Below, one piece after another: positions 17,450-30,076 of a stretch of DNA of 64,000 nucleotides. Positions within the stretch are counted from its first letter, which is position 1; the number at the start of each line of letters is the position of its first letter. The DNA lies in the NCBI RefSeq assembly GCF_003129565.1, contig NZ_QETF01000004.1, positions 62,001 through 126,000 on the forward strand, read 5' to 3'. The notes under the pieces were generated by a model. The model did not search any database. It saw only the letters and a program-made list of their open reading frames with translations, and was not told where the DNA came from. The stretch comes from Salibaculum griseiflavum. Lineage in GTDB: Bacteria; Pseudomonadota; Alphaproteobacteria; Rhodobacterales; Rhodobacteraceae. The position numbers and the translations under genes were made by a program.

Positions 17450-18838
17450 TCAGCTGTGGATCGGGCCGTCGCCGCAGGCCAGTGCCGCCTCGCGCACCGC
17501 CTCGGAATAGGTCGGGTGGGCATGGCAGGTGCGGGCCAGGTCCTCGGCCGCCGCGCCGAATTCCATCGCGACGCAGACCTCGTGGATCAGGTCGCCGGCC
17601 GCCGGGCCGATGATGTGGCAGCCCAGGATGCGGTCGGTTTCCTTGTCGGCCAGGATCTTGACGAAACCGTCGCCCGCGAAGTTGGCCTTGGCGCGGCCAT
17701 TGCCCATGAAGGCGAACTTGCCGACCTTGTAGGCGCGACCCGCCTCTTTCAGTTGCTCTTCGGTCTGGCCGACATTGGCAACCTCGGGATGGGTATAGAT
17801 CACGCCGGGGATCACGTCGTAATTCACATGCGGCTTCTGACCGGCCAGCCCCTCGGCGCAGGCCATGCCCTCGTCCTCGGCCTTGTGGGCCAGCATCGGG
17901 CCGGCAATGGCGTCGCCGATGGCATAGATGCCCTTAACGCTGGTGGCGTAATGGTCGTCGGTCTTGATCTGGCCGCGCTCGGTCATCTCGACGCCAAGCG
18001 CCTCCAGGCCCAGCCCGTCGGTATAGGGTTTGCGGCCCGTGGCGACCAGAACCGTGTCGGCATCCACGGTGTGCTCGCTGTCGTCCTTCTTGAGCTTGTA
18101 GGTGACCTTGGCCTTGGTCTTGAGGGTCTCGACACCCTGCACGGCGGCGCCCATGACGAAATCCATGCCCTGCTTCTTGAGCAGCCGCTGGAAGGTCTTC
18201 TGAACCTCACCATCCATGCCCGGCGTGATCGCGTCGAGATATTCGATGACGGTCACTTCGGCGCCGAGGCGCTGGTAGACGCTGCCCAGTTCCAGGCCGA
18301 TGACGCCGGCCCCGATCACCACCAGTTTCTTGGGCGGCTTCTTGAGGCTGAGCGCCCCGGTCGAGGAGACCACGGTTTCCTCGTCGATCTCGACGCCGGG
18401 CAGGCTGGAGGCTTCGGAGCCGCTGGCGATGATGATGTTCTTGGCCTCGTGCACCTCGTCACCGACCTTGACCTTGCCGGCCTCGGGGATCGAGCCCCAG
18501 CCCTTGAGCCAATCGACCTTGTTCTTCTTGAACAGGAACTCGATGCCCTTGGTATTCTGGCCGATCGTGTCCTCCTTGTAGGACAGCATCTGGTCCCAAT
18601 CGACCGACGGGCTTTTCCCCTTGAGGCCCATGGCGGCGAAGTTGTGCTCGGCCTCGTGCAGCATGTGGCTGGCATGGAGCAGCGCCTTGGAGGGGATGCA
18701 GCCCACGTTGAGGCAGGTGCCGCCCAGCGTCTCGCGCCCCTCGACAACGGCGGTTTTCAGGCCCAGCTGCGCGCAGCGGATGGCACAGACATAGCCGCCG
18801 GGGCCGGAACCGATGATGATGACGTCATAGGATGCCAT
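17450..18838 (-). CDS. lpdA: Dihydrolipoyl dehydrogenase (E3)
   Basis: The flavoprotein E3 that reoxidises dihydrolipoamide using NAD+, serving the 2-oxoglutarate dehydrogenase complex and possibly the other E2-containing complex in this window. It has 462 residues, with an FAD dinucleotide fold [10 protein letters not shown] near residue 8. The redox disulfide is C42/C47 in [13 protein letters not shown], there is an NAD-binding [11 protein letters not shown], and the C-terminal catalytic dyad is in HAHPTYSEA. It is the last gene of the TCA operon, and a terminator follows. Confidence 0.97.
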   Translation of the reverse strand: MASYDVIIIGSGPGGYVCAIRCAQLGLKTAVVEGRETLGGTCLNVGCIPSKALLHASHMLHEAEHNFAAMGLKGKSPSVDWDQMLSYKEDTIGQNTKGIEFLFKKNKVDWLKGWGSIPEAGKVKVGDEVHEAKNIIIASGSEASSLPGVEIDEETVVSSTGALSLKKPPKKLVVIGAGVIGLELGSVYQRLGAEVTVIEYLDAITPGMDGEVQKTFQRLLKKQGMDFVMGAAVQGVETLKTKAKVTYKLKKDDSEHTVDADTVLVATGRKPYTDGLGLEALGVEMTERGQIKTDDHYATSVKGIYAIGDAIAGPMLAHKAEDEGMACAEGLAGQKPHVNYDVIPGVIYTHPEVANVGQTEEQLKEAGRAYKVGKFAFMGNGRAKANFAGDGFVKILADKETDRILGCHIIGPAAGDLIHEVCVAMEFGAAAEDLARTCHAHPTYSEAVREAALACGDGPIHS

Positions 18839-18881
18839 GGGAATGTGTCCTTCGTGTTTCGGGCGGGGCAGGGGCCCGCGA

Positions 18882-19271
18882 TCAGATCAAGGCTGCCAGA
18901 AGCATGGCCATGGTTGCAAGGAATCCCGCCACCCAGATCAGGCTTCGGCCCGGGGCCCAGCCCATCAGGTAGGCGGGAACGTAGAGAAGGCGGGCCGCCA
19001 GGTAGACCCAGGCGCAGGCCGCCGTGAAGGCGGTGGATTTGTCGGCGAGGGTTATCACCAGAACGGCGGGCGTAAAGAGGGCAAGACTCTCAAAATGGTT
19101 ATTCAGCGCCCTCTGCGCCCGCCCCGCCGTGCCGGTCAGCTGCCGCGGCTCGTCGCGGGGCGAGGCGGCGTATTTCGTGCCCACCTGTTTCTGGGCCAGC
19201 GCCGAGTAGAGCACGAATTGGACGCCTTGCAGCAAGACGGCGAGGGTGAGGGCGAGGAGTTCGGGGGTCAT
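18882..19271 (-). CDS. MAPEG family membrane protein
   Basis: A 129-residue integral membrane protein with four hydrophobic segments, typical in length for the MAPEG (membrane-associated eicosanoid/glutathione metabolism) family. The characteristic polar stretch [19 protein letters not shown] between helices one and two is present (R..RA..N..E). The bacterial role is uncertain. It sits inside the odhB-lpd interval on the same strand, so it is probably co-transcribed with the TCA genes. Confidence 0.85.
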   Translation of the reverse strand: MTPELLALTLAVLLQGVQFVLYSALAQKQVGTKYAASPRDEPRQLTGTAGRAQRALNNHFESLALFTPAVLVITLADKSTAFTAACAWVYLAARLLYVPAYLMGWAPGRSLIWVAGFLATMAMLLAALI

Positions 19272-19277
19272 GTTTGT

Positions 19278-19526
19278 CTAAAGTCGCAGATAAGCCAAAT
19301 ACAATCCCGCAAGTGTGAGTGCGAAGCCAGAGATCCATTTCCATTCACGCTTACAGAATCCGACAATGCTTCTCGCCCAGGTTGCGGTCCAGTGACGTTC
19401 AAATCCGATGAAAAAGAAGCCGTCGCCTTTGTCGCCAACGAACTCACCTTCCCACCATTTTGATACTCGCGTCTTTAGGCTGCACAAAAAATTTCGAATA
19501 GAACTGGCTCCATTTCGCAACCGCAT
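19278..19526 (-). CDS. Small hypothetical protein with C-terminal membrane segment
   Basis: An 82-residue protein (ATG at 19526) between odhB and the MAPEG gene, on the same strand. The N-terminal part is basic and aromatic (KTRVSKWWEGEFVG), and the C-terminus has one membrane segment (WISGFALTLAGLYLAYLRL). It stops 6 nt before the MAPEG start and begins 23 nt after the odhB stop. The base composition is visibly more AT-rich than its neighbours, which fits recent acquisition or weak constraint. I do not recognise the family, and the ribosome binding site is weak. Confidence 0.5.
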   Translation of the reverse strand: MRLRNGASSIRNFLCSLKTRVSKWWEGEFVGDKGDGFFFIGFERHWTATWARSIVGFCKREWKWISGFALTLAGLYLAYLRL

Positions 19527-19549
19527 TTCCAAGCCGCTTCACACTCAAG

Positions 19550-21079
<1,530 letters not shown>

Positions 21080-21083
21080 TGGA

Positions 21084-24047
21084 TTAGTTCCCTTCGATGG
21101 TCAGCGCGTCGTTCACGAGCGCCTCTTGTTCTGCCTTGTGGCGCGAGGCCAGGCCCGTGGCGGGCGAGGCGGCGGCGGCGCGGCCCGCATAGACGGGGCG
21201 CGTGTGCTTGGCCTTGATGCGGGTCAGCACCCATTCGATGTTCGGCTCCATGAAGAACCAGGCGCCCTGGTTCTTGGGCTCCTCCTGGCACCAGACCATG
21301 TCGGCATTGGGGAAGCGCTGAAGCTCTTTCACCGCGGATTGCGCCGGGAACGGGTAGAACTGCTCGAACCGCATCAGGTAGATGTCGTCGATGCCTCGGC
21401 GGTCGCGTTCTTCCAGCAGGTCGTAATAGACCTTGCCGGAACACATGACGACACGCTTGATCTTGTCATCCGCGACCAGCTGGGTGTCAGAATTGCCGTA
21501 TTGCGCATCGTCCCACAGCACCCGGTGGAAGCTGCTGCCTTTCTGGAATTCCTCGGCCTTGCTGACGGCCAGCTTGTGGCGCAGCAGGGATTTCGGCGTC
21601 ATCAGGATCAGCGGCTTGCGGTAGGTGCGGTGCAATTGACGGCGCAGGATGTGGAAATAGTTGGCCGGCGTGGTGCAGTTGGCCACGATCCAGTTGTCCC
21701 CGCCGCTCATCTGCAGGAACCGTTCCAGCCGGGCCGAGGAGTGCTCCGGCCCCTGGCCCTCGAAACCGTGGGGCAAGAGGCAGACAAGACCCGACATGCG
21801 CAGCCATTTCGATTCACCGGAACTGATGAACTGGTCGAACATGATCTGGGCGCCGTTGGCGAAATCGCCGAACTGGGCTTCCCACAGAACAAGCGCGTTG
21901 GGTTCGGCCAGCGAATAGCCGTATTCGAAGCCGAGCACCGCGTATTCCGACAGCATCGAGTCGATGACCTCGTAGCGGGCCTGCCCGTCACGAATGTGGT
22001 TGAGCGGGAAATAGCGTTCCTCGGTCTCCTGGTTGACGATGCCGGAATGGCGCTGGCTGAACGTGCCGCGGGTGCTGTCCTGGCCGGCCAGCCGCACCGG
22101 GTAGCCTTCGGTCATCAGGCTGCCGAAGGCCAGCGCCTCGGCCGTGGCCCAGTCGAAGCCCTGGCCGGTCTGGAACATCTTCTGCTTGGTTTCCAGAAGG
22201 CGGCCCACCGTCTTGTGCATGGGAAAGCCGTCGGGGACGGTCGTCAGCGCCTTGCCGATTTCGTCAAAGGTCTTTTTCTTGATGGCGGTTTCGCCGCGCT
22301 GGTAGTCTTCTTGCTTGCGGTCCATGTGGGACCACTTGCCGTCCAGCCAGTCGGCCTTGTTGGGCTTGTAATCCTTGCCGGCCTCGAACTCATCATTGAG
22401 GTAGCTCTGGAACCCGGCCTTCTGTTCCTCGACCTCGCCCTCGGGGATCAGCCCGTCCTTGACCAGCCGTTCGGTATACAAGGTCAGCGTGGTCTTCTGC
22501 TGCTTGATCTTCTTGTACATGATCGGGTTGGTGAACATCGGTTCATCGCCCTCGTTATGGCCGAAGCGGCGATAACAGATCATGTCGATGACCACGTCCT
22601 TGTGGAACTTCTGGCGGAACTCGGTGGCGACCTTGGCGGCGTGGACCACGGCCTCGGGATCGTCGCCGTTCACGTGGAAGATCGGCGCCTCGACCATCAG
22701 CGCGATATCCGTGGGATAGGGCGAAGAGCGCGAGAAATGCGGCGCGGTGGTAAAGCCGATCTGGTTGTTGACGACCAGATGCATCGTGCCACCGGTGCGG
22801 TGGCCGCGCAGGCCCGACAGGCCAAAGCCCTCGGCCACCACACCTTGCCCGGCAAAAGCCGCATCCCCATGCAGCAGGATGCCCATCACCGCCGTGCGGT
22901 CGGTGTCATTCAGCTGGTCCTGCTTGGCGCGGACCTTGCCGAGGACAACCGGGTTCACGGCTTCAAGGTGCGACGGGTTCGCCGTCAGCGACAGGTGCAC
23001 GGTGTTGCCGTCGAATTCCCGGTCGCTGGAGGCGCCGAGGTGGTATTTCACGTCGCCGGAGCCATCCACGTCCTCGGGCTTGAAGCTGCCGCCCTGGAAT
23101 TCGTTGAAGATGGCGCGATAGGGTTTGCCCATCACGTTGGCCAGGATGTTCAGGCGCCCGCGGTGGGGCATGCCGATGACGATTTCCTTCAGGCCCAGCT
23201 GACCGCCGCGCTTGATGATCTGCTCCATGGCCGGGATCAGCGCTTCGCCGCCGTCCAGGCCGAACCGCTTGGTGCCCATGTATTTGACGTGCAGGAACTT
23301 CTCGAAGCCTTCGGACTCGACCAGCTTGTTCAGGATTGCCTTTCGGCCATTCTGGGTGAAGGCGATTTCCTTGCCCAGACCCTCGATCCGCTCCTTCAGC
23401 CAGGCGGATTCCTCGGGGTTGGAGATGTGCATGTATTGCAGGGCAAAGGTGCCGCAATAGGTGCGCTGGACGATGGCCAGGATCTCGCGCATGGAGGCCA
23501 CTTCGAGCCCCAGCACATTGTCGATGAAGATCGGCCGATCCATGTCCTTTTCGTCGAACCCGTAGGATTTCGGGTCGAGCTCGGGATGCGGGGTCTGGTC
23601 GCGCATGCCCAGCGGATCGAGATCCGCCACAAGGTGGCCGCGAATCCGGTAGGCCCGGATCAGCATCAGGGCCCGGATCGAATCCAGAACGGCATGGCGC
23701 ACCTGCTCCTCGGTGATGGCAATGCCCTTCTCATCGGCCTTGGCCTTGATCTTGTCCCCGGCAGCCTTCGCGTCCTTTGGGTCGGCGGGCCATTGGCCAT
23801 CGAGTGCGGCGGTCAGGTCGTCGGCCGGCTGCGGTGGCCAATCGTTGCGGGCCCAGGATGGGCCGGCCGCTTCCGCGCGGGCCTCCGAGGGGGCGTCCCC
23901 CAGCGCCTTGAAGAACTCGCGCCAACTTTCATCGACCGCGCCGGGATTCTCGGCGTATCGCGCATAAAGCTGCTCGATATATTCCGCATTGTGCCCCTGC
24001 ATGAAGCTGGAGGCGTGGAAGACGTCGTTGGGGGATTGGTCGGTCAT
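21084..24047 (-). CDS. odhA: 2-oxoglutarate dehydrogenase E1 component
   Basis: ThDP-dependent decarboxylation of 2-oxoglutarate and succinylation of the E2 lipoyl group in the TCA cycle. It is a 987-residue single-chain E1. The N-terminal E2-binding segment reads [19 protein letters not shown], and the conserved blocks [27 protein letters not shown] and [11 protein letters not shown] are present in order. The length is normal for the family. The start overlaps the stop of a 60-residue membrane protein (ATGA), and odhB follows after 4 nt. Confidence 0.97.
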   Translation of the reverse strand: MTDQSPNDVFHASSFMQGHNAEYIEQLYARYAENPGAVDESWREFFKALGDAPSEARAEAAGPSWARNDWPPQPADDLTAALDGQWPADPKDAKAAGDKIKAKADEKGIAITEEQVRHAVLDSIRALMLIRAYRIRGHLVADLDPLGMRDQTPHPELDPKSYGFDEKDMDRPIFIDNVLGLEVASMREILAIVQRTYCGTFALQYMHISNPEESAWLKERIEGLGKEIAFTQNGRKAILNKLVESEGFEKFLHVKYMGTKRFGLDGGEALIPAMEQIIKRGGQLGLKEIVIGMPHRGRLNILANVMGKPYRAIFNEFQGGSFKPEDVDGSGDVKYHLGASSDREFDGNTVHLSLTANPSHLEAVNPVVLGKVRAKQDQLNDTDRTAVMGILLHGDAAFAGQGVVAEGFGLSGLRGHRTGGTMHLVVNNQIGFTTAPHFSRSSPYPTDIALMVEAPIFHVNGDDPEAVVHAAKVATEFRQKFHKDVVIDMICYRRFGHNEGDEPMFTNPIMYKKIKQQKTTLTLYTERLVKDGLIPEGEVEEQKAGFQSYLNDEFEAGKDYKPNKADWLDGKWSHMDRKQEDYQRGETAIKKKTFDEIGKALTTVPDGFPMHKTVGRLLETKQKMFQTGQGFDWATAEALAFGSLMTEGYPVRLAGQDSTRGTFSQRHSGIVNQETEERYFPLNHIRDGQARYEVIDSMLSEYAVLGFEYGYSLAEPNALVLWEAQFGDFANGAQIMFDQFISSGESKWLRMSGLVCLLPHGFEGQGPEHSSARLERFLQMSGGDNWIVANCTTPANYFHILRRQLHRTYRKPLILMTPKSLLRHKLAVSKAEEFQKGSSFHRVLWDDAQYGNSDTQLVADDKIKRVVMCSGKVYYDLLEERDRRGIDDIYLMRFEQFYPFPAQSAVKELQRFPNADMVWCQEEPKNQGAWFFMEPNIEWVLTRIKAKHTRPVYAGRAAAASPATGLASRHKAEQEALVNDALTIEGN

Positions 24048-24226
24048 TTTGACGATCCTTCGATGCAGCAGGGTGCGTGGCCTGCAGATGCAAGTGATCC
24101 GGGCGACTGCGCCCGGACCTGTGCGGCGATGATGACAAGACCCAGCACCAGGAACAGGGCCGCGAACAGGCGGGGGGCCAGGGCCTCCCGCCGGAGCACG
24201 CGGATATCCCGGTGCGGCCGCTGCAT
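24044..24226 (-). CDS. Small single-span membrane protein coupled between sucD and odhA
   Basis: A 60-residue protein starting at the ATG at 24226. Its A is shared with the sucD stop (TGATG), and its own stop overlaps the odhA start (ATGA). The N-terminus is basic (HRDIRVLRREALAPR), followed by one hydrophobic helix (LFAALFLVLGLVIIAAQV) and a short tail with a CC pair. The double overlap argues that it is translated; it may mainly act as a translational relay or be a small membrane partner. I do not recognise a family. Confidence 0.6.
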   Translation of the reverse strand: MQRPHRDIRVLRREALAPRLFAALFLVLGLVIIAAQVRAQSPGSLASAGHAPCCIEGSSK

Positions 24227-25110
24227 CACTTGCCGATCGCTTCCATCACGGCCTCGCCCAGGGTGGCGGGGCTGTCGGCGACGACGATGCCGGCGGATTT
24301 CATGGCCTCGATCTTGCTTTCGGCGTCGCCCTTGCCGCCCGAGACGATCGCGCCGGCATGGCCCATGCGGCGGCCCGGAGGCGCGGTGCGACCAGCGATG
24401 AACCCGGCGACAGGCTTCCAGCGGCCCTTCTTCTTCTGTTCGGCCAGGAATTCGGCGGCTTCTTCCTCGGCGGTGCCGCCGATCTCGCCGATCATGATCA
24501 TGGACTGCGTCTCGTCATCGTCCAGGAACATGTCCAGCACGTCGATATGCTCGGTCCCCTTGATCGGGTCGCCGCCGATGCCGACGGCGGTGGACTGGCC
24601 CAGCCCCATATCCGAGGTCTGCTTGACGGCCTCGTAGGTCAGCGTGCCGGAGCGGCTGACGACGCCGACCGACCCGCGCTTGTGGATATGGCCCGGCATG
24701 ATGCCGATCTTGCAGGCCTCGGGGGTGATGATGCCGGGGCAGTTCGGCCCGATCAGGCGCGACTTCGACCCTTCCAGAGCGCGTTGCACCTTCATCATGT
24801 CCAGAACCGGGATGCCCTCGGTGATGCAGACGATCAGTTCCATCTCGGCGTCGATCGCTTCGAGGATCGAGTCGGCGGCGAAGGGCGGCGGCACGTAGAT
24901 GACGGAGGCGTTCGCCTCGGTCTTGGCCTTGGCTTCGTGGACCGAGTTGAAGACCGGCAGGTCCAGGTGGGTCTGTCCGCCCTTGCCCGGTGTCACGCCG
25001 CCAACCATCTTGGTGCCATAGGCAATGGCCTGTTCCGAGTGGAAGGTGCCCTGCGAGCCGGTGAAGCCCTGACAGATCACTTTGGTGTTTTCGTCTACAA
25101 GAATGGCCAT
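24226..25110 (-). CDS. sucD: Succinyl-CoA synthetase (ADP-forming) alpha subunit
   Basis: Substrate-level phosphorylation step of the TCA cycle (succinyl-CoA to succinate), partner of SucC. It has 294 residues, with an N-terminal CoA-binding Rossmann fold ([17 protein letters not shown]). The phosphorylated histidine motif [14 protein letters not shown] is near residue 251. Unusually, it is separated from sucC by two genes (a methyltransferase and a glycosyltransferase family 25 protein) on the same strand. It ends in a TGATG overlap with a small membrane protein gene. Confidence 0.96.
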   Translation of the reverse strand: MAILVDENTKVICQGFTGSQGTFHSEQAIAYGTKMVGGVTPGKGGQTHLDLPVFNSVHEAKAKTEANASVIYVPPPFAADSILEAIDAEMELIVCITEGIPVLDMMKVQRALEGSKSRLIGPNCPGIITPEACKIGIMPGHIHKRGSVGVVSRSGTLTYEAVKQTSDMGLGQSTAVGIGGDPIKGTEHIDVLDMFLDDDETQSMIMIGEIGGTAEEEAAEFLAEQKKKGRWKPVAGFIAGRTAPPGRRMGHAGAIVSGGKGDAESKIEAMKSAGIVVADSPATLGEAVMEAIGK

Positions 25111-25143
25111 GGATTGCCTTTCACTTTCTTTGGTGTTTCGCGG

Positions 25144-25962
25144 CTAGGTCGAGCCGACCGGGGTAAGGGAAACGGTGAGCCGCGCTAGGCGCGCCTGTCC
25201 CGTGATAAGTTGCCAGATATGCCGTGGCAGGTTGCGCAACTGCGCCCAGCCACGCAGCCAGGCCTGCCGACGCAGGTCGCGTTTGTCGGCGGCCTTCTTA
25301 TGCGTCCGCACCGTCTGCTCATGGCCCGGATCGTTGCCTTGGCCGACCAAGCCAGGGGAGACTTGGTAGATGGATGCCTCGCGGGCCACGCCCGACACAT
25401 AAGGGTCGAATATGAAGGAGTCCGTGGACAAGTTGATCCGATCAACTCGGAGCATCCGCTGCGCATGTTGGCGCGTGACGAGATATCCAGCGGCGCCAGG
25501 ATGCCGTGAATAAAGACGCGCGATAGAGCGGCCTCGGAATTCGGAAGCGCGGCGCGACAGGATGTGAACCATGCGCGTATCTGGCCAGACTTCCAACTTC
25601 ACGATATCGGCGTCGGCGGGCCACCATGAAAGATCTTCCAGCCATTCGCCCATTTCTGGTGCGATATACACGTCGTCTTCCAGCACGAGTGCGATATCCG
25701 CAGCAGTCGCCAAGAATTCTTGCCAGATGTTCTGGTGACTCCAGGTGATAGCCATATTCGTGACTGGCACGATGCCCCAAGGCCCGAAATCATCAAAGCG
25801 GGCAAGTAATGCCGCTTCACCGACTTCGGCGGCGTCCACGGCTGGCAGAAATTCACCGTTTATACCCGCACCTGCGAGTTCGCGTTCCATGGTTTCGCGG
25901 CGGATCACCGCCCGATCCAAGTTGACCACAAAGGTGGCGACTTTCGCAGGCGTATTCGTCAT
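25144..25962 (-). CDS. Glycosyltransferase family 25 (LPS/lipooligosaccharide type) protein
   Basis: A 272-residue protein starting [18 protein letters not shown], with the GT25 opening strand and the LVLEDDVYIAP motif near residue 90 that carries the acidic metal-binding residues. The ATG at 25962 has GGAGGTGGGGG upstream and overlaps the methyltransferase stop (ATGA); a longer in-frame start at 26034 is rejected. It sits between sucC and sucD, an unexpected place for a glycan gene. The region looks somewhat less GC-biased than the suc genes around it, compatible with insertion into the operon. Confidence 0.78.
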   Translation of the reverse strand: MTNTPAKVATFVVNLDRAVIRRETMERELAGAGINGEFLPAVDAAEVGEAALLARFDDFGPWGIVPVTNMAITWSHQNIWQEFLATAADIALVLEDDVYIAPEMGEWLEDLSWWPADADIVKLEVWPDTRMVHILSRRASEFRGRSIARLYSRHPGAAGYLVTRQHAQRMLRVDRINLSTDSFIFDPYVSGVAREASIYQVSPGLVGQGNDPGHEQTVRTHKKAADKRDLRRQAWLRGWAQLRNLPRHIWQLITGQARLARLTVSLTPVGST

Positions 25963-26645
25963 GCCCCCACCTCCTCGGCCGCTTTCGCCGCAGCGCGGGC
26001 GTCGAGCACGGCGATGATCTGCTCGCGCGTCCACAGCCCCATGGAGCGGTGCTTGCGGCCCTCGTCGCGCTCGGCGATGTCGGCGGGCAGGTCGTCTGCG
26101 GTTTCATGGATCATGTCGATGGGGGCGGGAAAGTTGAACGGCGCGGCCATCGGGTTGAACTTGGTGAAGCCGCCGTTCTTGCCCAGTTTCTTGTTGGCCT
26201 TGATGTGATGCATCGTGGTCAATAGCAGGGGCGTTCCCGAGGCGACGAAGTTTTCCAGGAATTTCCAGCGCAGCCAGAATTTCAGGTGAAACAGCACATC
26301 GCGCGCCATCATCATGTCGGCCTTGGGCAGCGGGTCCGAGGTGATATCGAGCAGAATGAAGTCCCGGTTGGGGCCACCATGGGCCGCGCGCACCTCCTCG
26401 ACCACGGCATCGGCGATATCCCCGCCGATATACTGGATATCGCCCAGATCGACCGAGGCCATCCAGTTCCAGTCGCCGCAGGGCGCGTCGAGGAACGTGC
26501 CGACACCGTGCTTTTCGAGAAACGCGGGAAGCTGCGCCCGAAGACGTTCGGTGAAAGCCAACGTCGATCCGGCGCCCGAGCGGCTTTCGTCCTGCTGCCC
26601 GTGCCAGATCTTGTCGTTGAATTCCTTGCGCAGGTCGTCCCGCAT
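25959..26645 (-). CDS. Class I SAM-dependent methyltransferase
   Basis: A 228-residue protein. The SAM-binding motif I reads [12 protein letters not shown] near residue 50, and motif II region includes [20 protein letters not shown] resembles the post-motif catalytic segment of small-molecule or glycan methyltransferases. The ATG at 26645 is only 4 nt after the sucC stop, so the two are tightly co-translated; longer upstream frames run through sucC and are rejected. Coupled to the GT25 gene (ATGA), the pair probably modifies a glycan, but the substrate is unknown. Confidence 0.78.
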   Translation of the reverse strand: MRDDLRKEFNDKIWHGQQDESRSGAGSTLAFTERLRAQLPAFLEKHGVGTFLDAPCGDWNWMASVDLGDIQYIGGDIADAVVEEVRAAHGGPNRDFILLDITSDPLPKADMMMARDVLFHLKFWLRWKFLENFVASGTPLLLTTMHHIKANKKLGKNGGFTKFNPMAAPFNFPAPIDMIHETADDLPADIAERDEGRKHRSMGLWTREQIIAVLDARAAAKAAEEVGA

Positions 26646-26649
26646 TGCC

Positions 26650-27843
26650 TCAGCCCTTGACCGCCTTGACGATCTTCTGGGCGCCGTCCTTGAGGTCGTC
26701 GGCCGCGATGACGTCCAGACCGGAGGTGTTGATGATCTCCTTGCCCTTCTCGACATTCGTGCCTTCCAGGCGCACGACCAGCGGCACTTGCAGGCCGACT
26801 TCCTTTACAGCGGCCACCACGCCCTCGGCGATCACGTCACAGCGCATGATGCCGCCGAAGATGTTCACCAGGATGCCTTTGACGTTGGGGTCGGAGGTGA
26901 TGATCTTGAACGCCTCGGTGACCTTTTCCTTGGTCGCGCCGCCACCCACGTCGAGGAAGTTGGCAGGCTCCGCGCCGTAGAGCTTGATGATGTCCATGGT
27001 CGCCATGGCCAGGCCTGCGCCGTTCACCATGCAGCCGATCTCGCCATCGAGCGCGATGTAGTTGAGGTCGTATTTCGACGCCTCGAGCTCTTTCGGATCT
27101 TCTTCGGTGGTGTCGCGCAGCTCGCCGATATCGGCGTGGCGGTAGATCGCGTTGCCGTCGAAGCCCATCTTGGCGTCAAGGCATTTCAGGTCGCCCTTGT
27201 CGGTCACGATCAGCGGGTTGATTTCCAGCTGCTCCATGTCCTTCTCGACGAACATCTTGTAGAGCGTGCCCATCAGCGCGACGCATTGCTTGACCTGCGG
27301 GCCTTCCAGCCCCAGCGCAAAGGCGATGCGGCGACCGTGGAACGGCTGGTAACCGGTGGCCGGATCAACCGAGAAAGACAGGATCTTCTCGGGGTTGGTC
27401 TCGGCGACCTCTTCGATATCCATGCCGCCCTCGGTGGAGGCGACGAAGGACACCCGCGACGTGCCGCGGTCGACCAGCAGGGCGAGGTAAAGCTCACGGT
27501 CGATGCCGGAACCGTCCTCGATATAGATGCGGTTGACCTGCTTGCCGGCGGGGCCGGTCTGCTTGGTCACCAGGGTGCGGCCCAGCATTTTCTTGGCTTC
27601 GTCGGCAGCTTCTTCCACCGATTTGGCCAGGCGCACGCCGCCCGCTTCGCCGGCACTGTCTTCCTTGAAGGACCCCTTGCCGCGTCCGCCCGCATGGATC
27701 TGCGCCTTGACCACCCAGAGCGGGCCGTCCAGTTCGCCGGCCTTGGTCTTGGCCTCTTCCGCTTTCAGGACAACGCGCCCGTCGCTGACCGGTGCCCCGT
27801 AAGAACGCAGCAGCGCCTTAGCCTGGTATTCGTGGATATTCAT
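26650..27843 (-). CDS. sucC: Succinyl-CoA synthetase (ADP-forming) beta subunit
   Basis: Carries the ATP-grasp nucleotide-binding domain of succinyl-CoA synthetase. It has 397 residues and starts [19 protein letters not shown], the classic SucC N-terminus. The glycine-rich HAGGRGKG loop is near residue 53, and the C-terminal [12 protein letters not shown] and [12 protein letters not shown] blocks are present. The upstream region holds a tandem pair of GTGATCAC palindromes. It is the first gene of the suc-odh-lpd run on the minus strand, after a terminator behind mdh. Confidence 0.97.
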   Translation of the reverse strand: MNIHEYQAKALLRSYGAPVSDGRVVLKAEEAKTKAGELDGPLWVVKAQIHAGGRGKGSFKEDSAGEAGGVRLAKSVEEAADEAKKMLGRTLVTKQTGPAGKQVNRIYIEDGSGIDRELYLALLVDRGTSRVSFVASTEGGMDIEEVAETNPEKILSFSVDPATGYQPFHGRRIAFALGLEGPQVKQCVALMGTLYKMFVEKDMEQLEINPLIVTDKGDLKCLDAKMGFDGNAIYRHADIGELRDTTEEDPKELEASKYDLNYIALDGEIGCMVNGAGLAMATMDIIKLYGAEPANFLDVGGGATKEKVTEAFKIITSDPNVKGILVNIFGGIMRCDVIAEGVVAAVKEVGLQVPLVVRLEGTNVEKGKEIINTSGLDVIAADDLKDGAQKIVKAVKG

Positions 27844-27938
27844 GGGTGTCCCTCATCAGATGGATTTGGATTACGGAAAGCACAGGGCTACCTCTGACAA
27901 AAAGCGTTATTTTGAGGTGAAGGCCGAAAAAGCGACAT

Positions 27939-27950
27939 TTGTGATCACAC
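27939..27950. promoter_or_regulatory. GTGATCAC operator candidate, sucC copy 1
   Basis: TTGTGATCACAC, 11 of 12 positions identical to the palindrome before the GntR/FCD gene. It is centred about 101 bp upstream of the sucC start and 20 bp from the second copy, i.e. two helical turns on the same DNA face. Confidence 0.55.
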
Positions 27951-27958
27951 CGGAATAA

Positions 27959-27970
27959 GCGTGATCACAA
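27959..27970. promoter_or_regulatory. GTGATCAC operator candidate, sucC copy 2
   Basis: GCGTGATCACAA, 10 of 12 positions identical to the GntR-gene palindrome, with the 8-bp core intact. It is followed four bases later by TGGTATACAA. Confidence 0.55.
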
Positions 27971-27974
27971 AATT

Positions 27975-27984
27975 TGGTATACAA
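27975..27984 (-). promoter_or_regulatory. TTGTATACCA element upstream of sucC
   Basis: Read toward sucC (minus strand) it is TTGTATACCA within the 14-mer CCATTGTATACCAA, which is repeated exactly upstream of sdhC in the same orientation to its gene. TTGTATACAA-like sites are known operators for FCD-type GntR regulators. It may alternatively be part of the promoter (TATACC as -10). Confidence 0.45.
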
Positions 27985-28094
27985 TGGTATTCCGGTGGAT
28001 GGGCGTAGAATCACTGATCTTTGCGACGTGACGCGTTCCCATTGCGACGGAGTGGCCCTGCGTCTTGGTCAATCGGATCGGCCAGGTCCGATGA

Positions 28095-28125
28095 AAAAAG
28101 GCGCCCGAGACCGGGCGCCTTTCGA
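28095..28125 (-). terminator. Rho-independent terminator of mdh
   Basis: Stem GGCGCCCG / CGGGCGCC with a 4-nt loop, flanked by an A-tract on the plus strand so that a run of T follows the stem on the minus strand. It lies about 30 nt after the mdh stop and separates mdh from sucC transcription, at least partly. Confidence 0.85.
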
Positions 28126-28153
28126 GTTTTGATCAGGGTGACGGTCAGCCGTG

Positions 28154-29227
<1,074 letters not shown>

Positions 29228-29316
29228 CTAAAGCACCCCCGACCACCCGGCCCGCATGCGGCCCGGTTGGGGCCGAAACGACTGATTCCCCCAGGGCCGA
29301 GAGGAGCCGAGACACG

Positions 29317-30063
29317 ATGGAAGGACCCCTGTTCTGGGCGTTGGCGTTGATCGCCTCGGTCTCGGTCGGACTGGGCAAGGGGGGGCTTCCCGCCGTGGCG
29401 ATGCTGTCGGTGCCCGCCCTGTCGCTGGTGATCAATCCGATCACCGCGGCGGGGTTGCTTCTGCCAGTCTATATCCTGTCGGACATTTTCGGCGTCTGGG
29501 CCTATCGCAAGGATTTCGATGGCAAGGTGCTGAAGATCGCCATGGTCGGCATGGTGATCGGGACGGGCATCGGCTGGGCCACGGCGGAACTGGTGCCCGA
29601 ATGGGTTGTTCGGCTGATCATCGGCGTGATCGGCGTCAGCTTCGCGCTCAATCTGCTTCTGCGTCAGGGGCGTGATGCCCCGGCCCGCCCGGTGCGCGCC
29701 GCGCCCGGGTTGTTCTGGACCAGCATCTCGGGTTTCACCAGTTTCGTCAGCCATTCCGGCGCGCCACCCTGGCAGGTCTGGGTTCTACCCCTGCGCCTGT
29801 CCAAGATGGCCTTTGCGGGGACCACCACGATCGTCTTCGCTTTCGCCAACGCGCTCAAGCTGGTGCCCTATTACTTCCTCGGCCAGTTGGGCCTGGAAAA
29901 CCTCAAGATCGCGCTGGTGCTGGCCCTGCCGGCGATCGTAGCGGTCTTCCTGGGGCTGAAACTGGTTAGGATCATCCCCGAGGCACTGTTCTTCCGCTTC
30001 GTCAATTGGGCGCTGCTGGCGATCTCGGCCAAGCTGATCTGGGACGGGTTGGCAGCGGCCTGA
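29317..30063 (+). CDS. TauE/SafE (DUF81) family membrane permease
   Basis: A 248-residue integral membrane protein with about eight hydrophobic segments and the family's repeat organisation, including a central SISGFTSFVSHSGAPPW block. Family members export or import sulfur- or carbon-containing organic anions; the substrate here is unknown. The ATG at 29317 has GAGGAG upstream, and the longer in-frame extension is polar and rejected. It is divergent from mdh. Confidence 0.85.
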   Translation: MEGPLFWALALIASVSVGLGKGGLPAVAMLSVPALSLVINPITAAGLLLPVYILSDIFGVWAYRKDFDGKVLKIAMVGMVIGTGIGWATAELVPEWVVRLIIGVIGVSFALNLLLRQGRDAPARPVRAAPGLFWTSISGFTSFVSHSGAPPWQVWVLPLRLSKMAFAGTTTIVFAFANALKLVPYYFLGQLGLENLKIALVLALPAIVAVFLGLKLVRIIPEALFFRFVNWALLAISAKLIWDGLAAA

Positions 30064-30076
30064 CCGCGCCGGGGCC

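Larger units (their letters stand above)
27844..28094 (-). promoter_or_regulatory. sucC upstream region
   Basis: About 250 bp without a coding frame I can support, between the mdh terminator and sucC. It is locally AT-rich (27880-27990). It contains two GTGATCAC palindromes and one TGGTATACAA element, listed separately. I could not assign a confident -35/-10 pair. Confidence 0.6.

Noticed and set aside
16568-19027. An 819-codon open frame on the plus strand over lpd and the TerB-like gene
   Set aside because: Antisense to lpd and the TerB-like gene, with low-complexity His/Asp/Gly-rich translation and no domain.
28095-28125. Whether the hairpin between mdh and sucC is a regulatory repeat
   Set aside because: The stem with the flanking A/T tract is a straightforward terminator of mdh; no need for another explanation.
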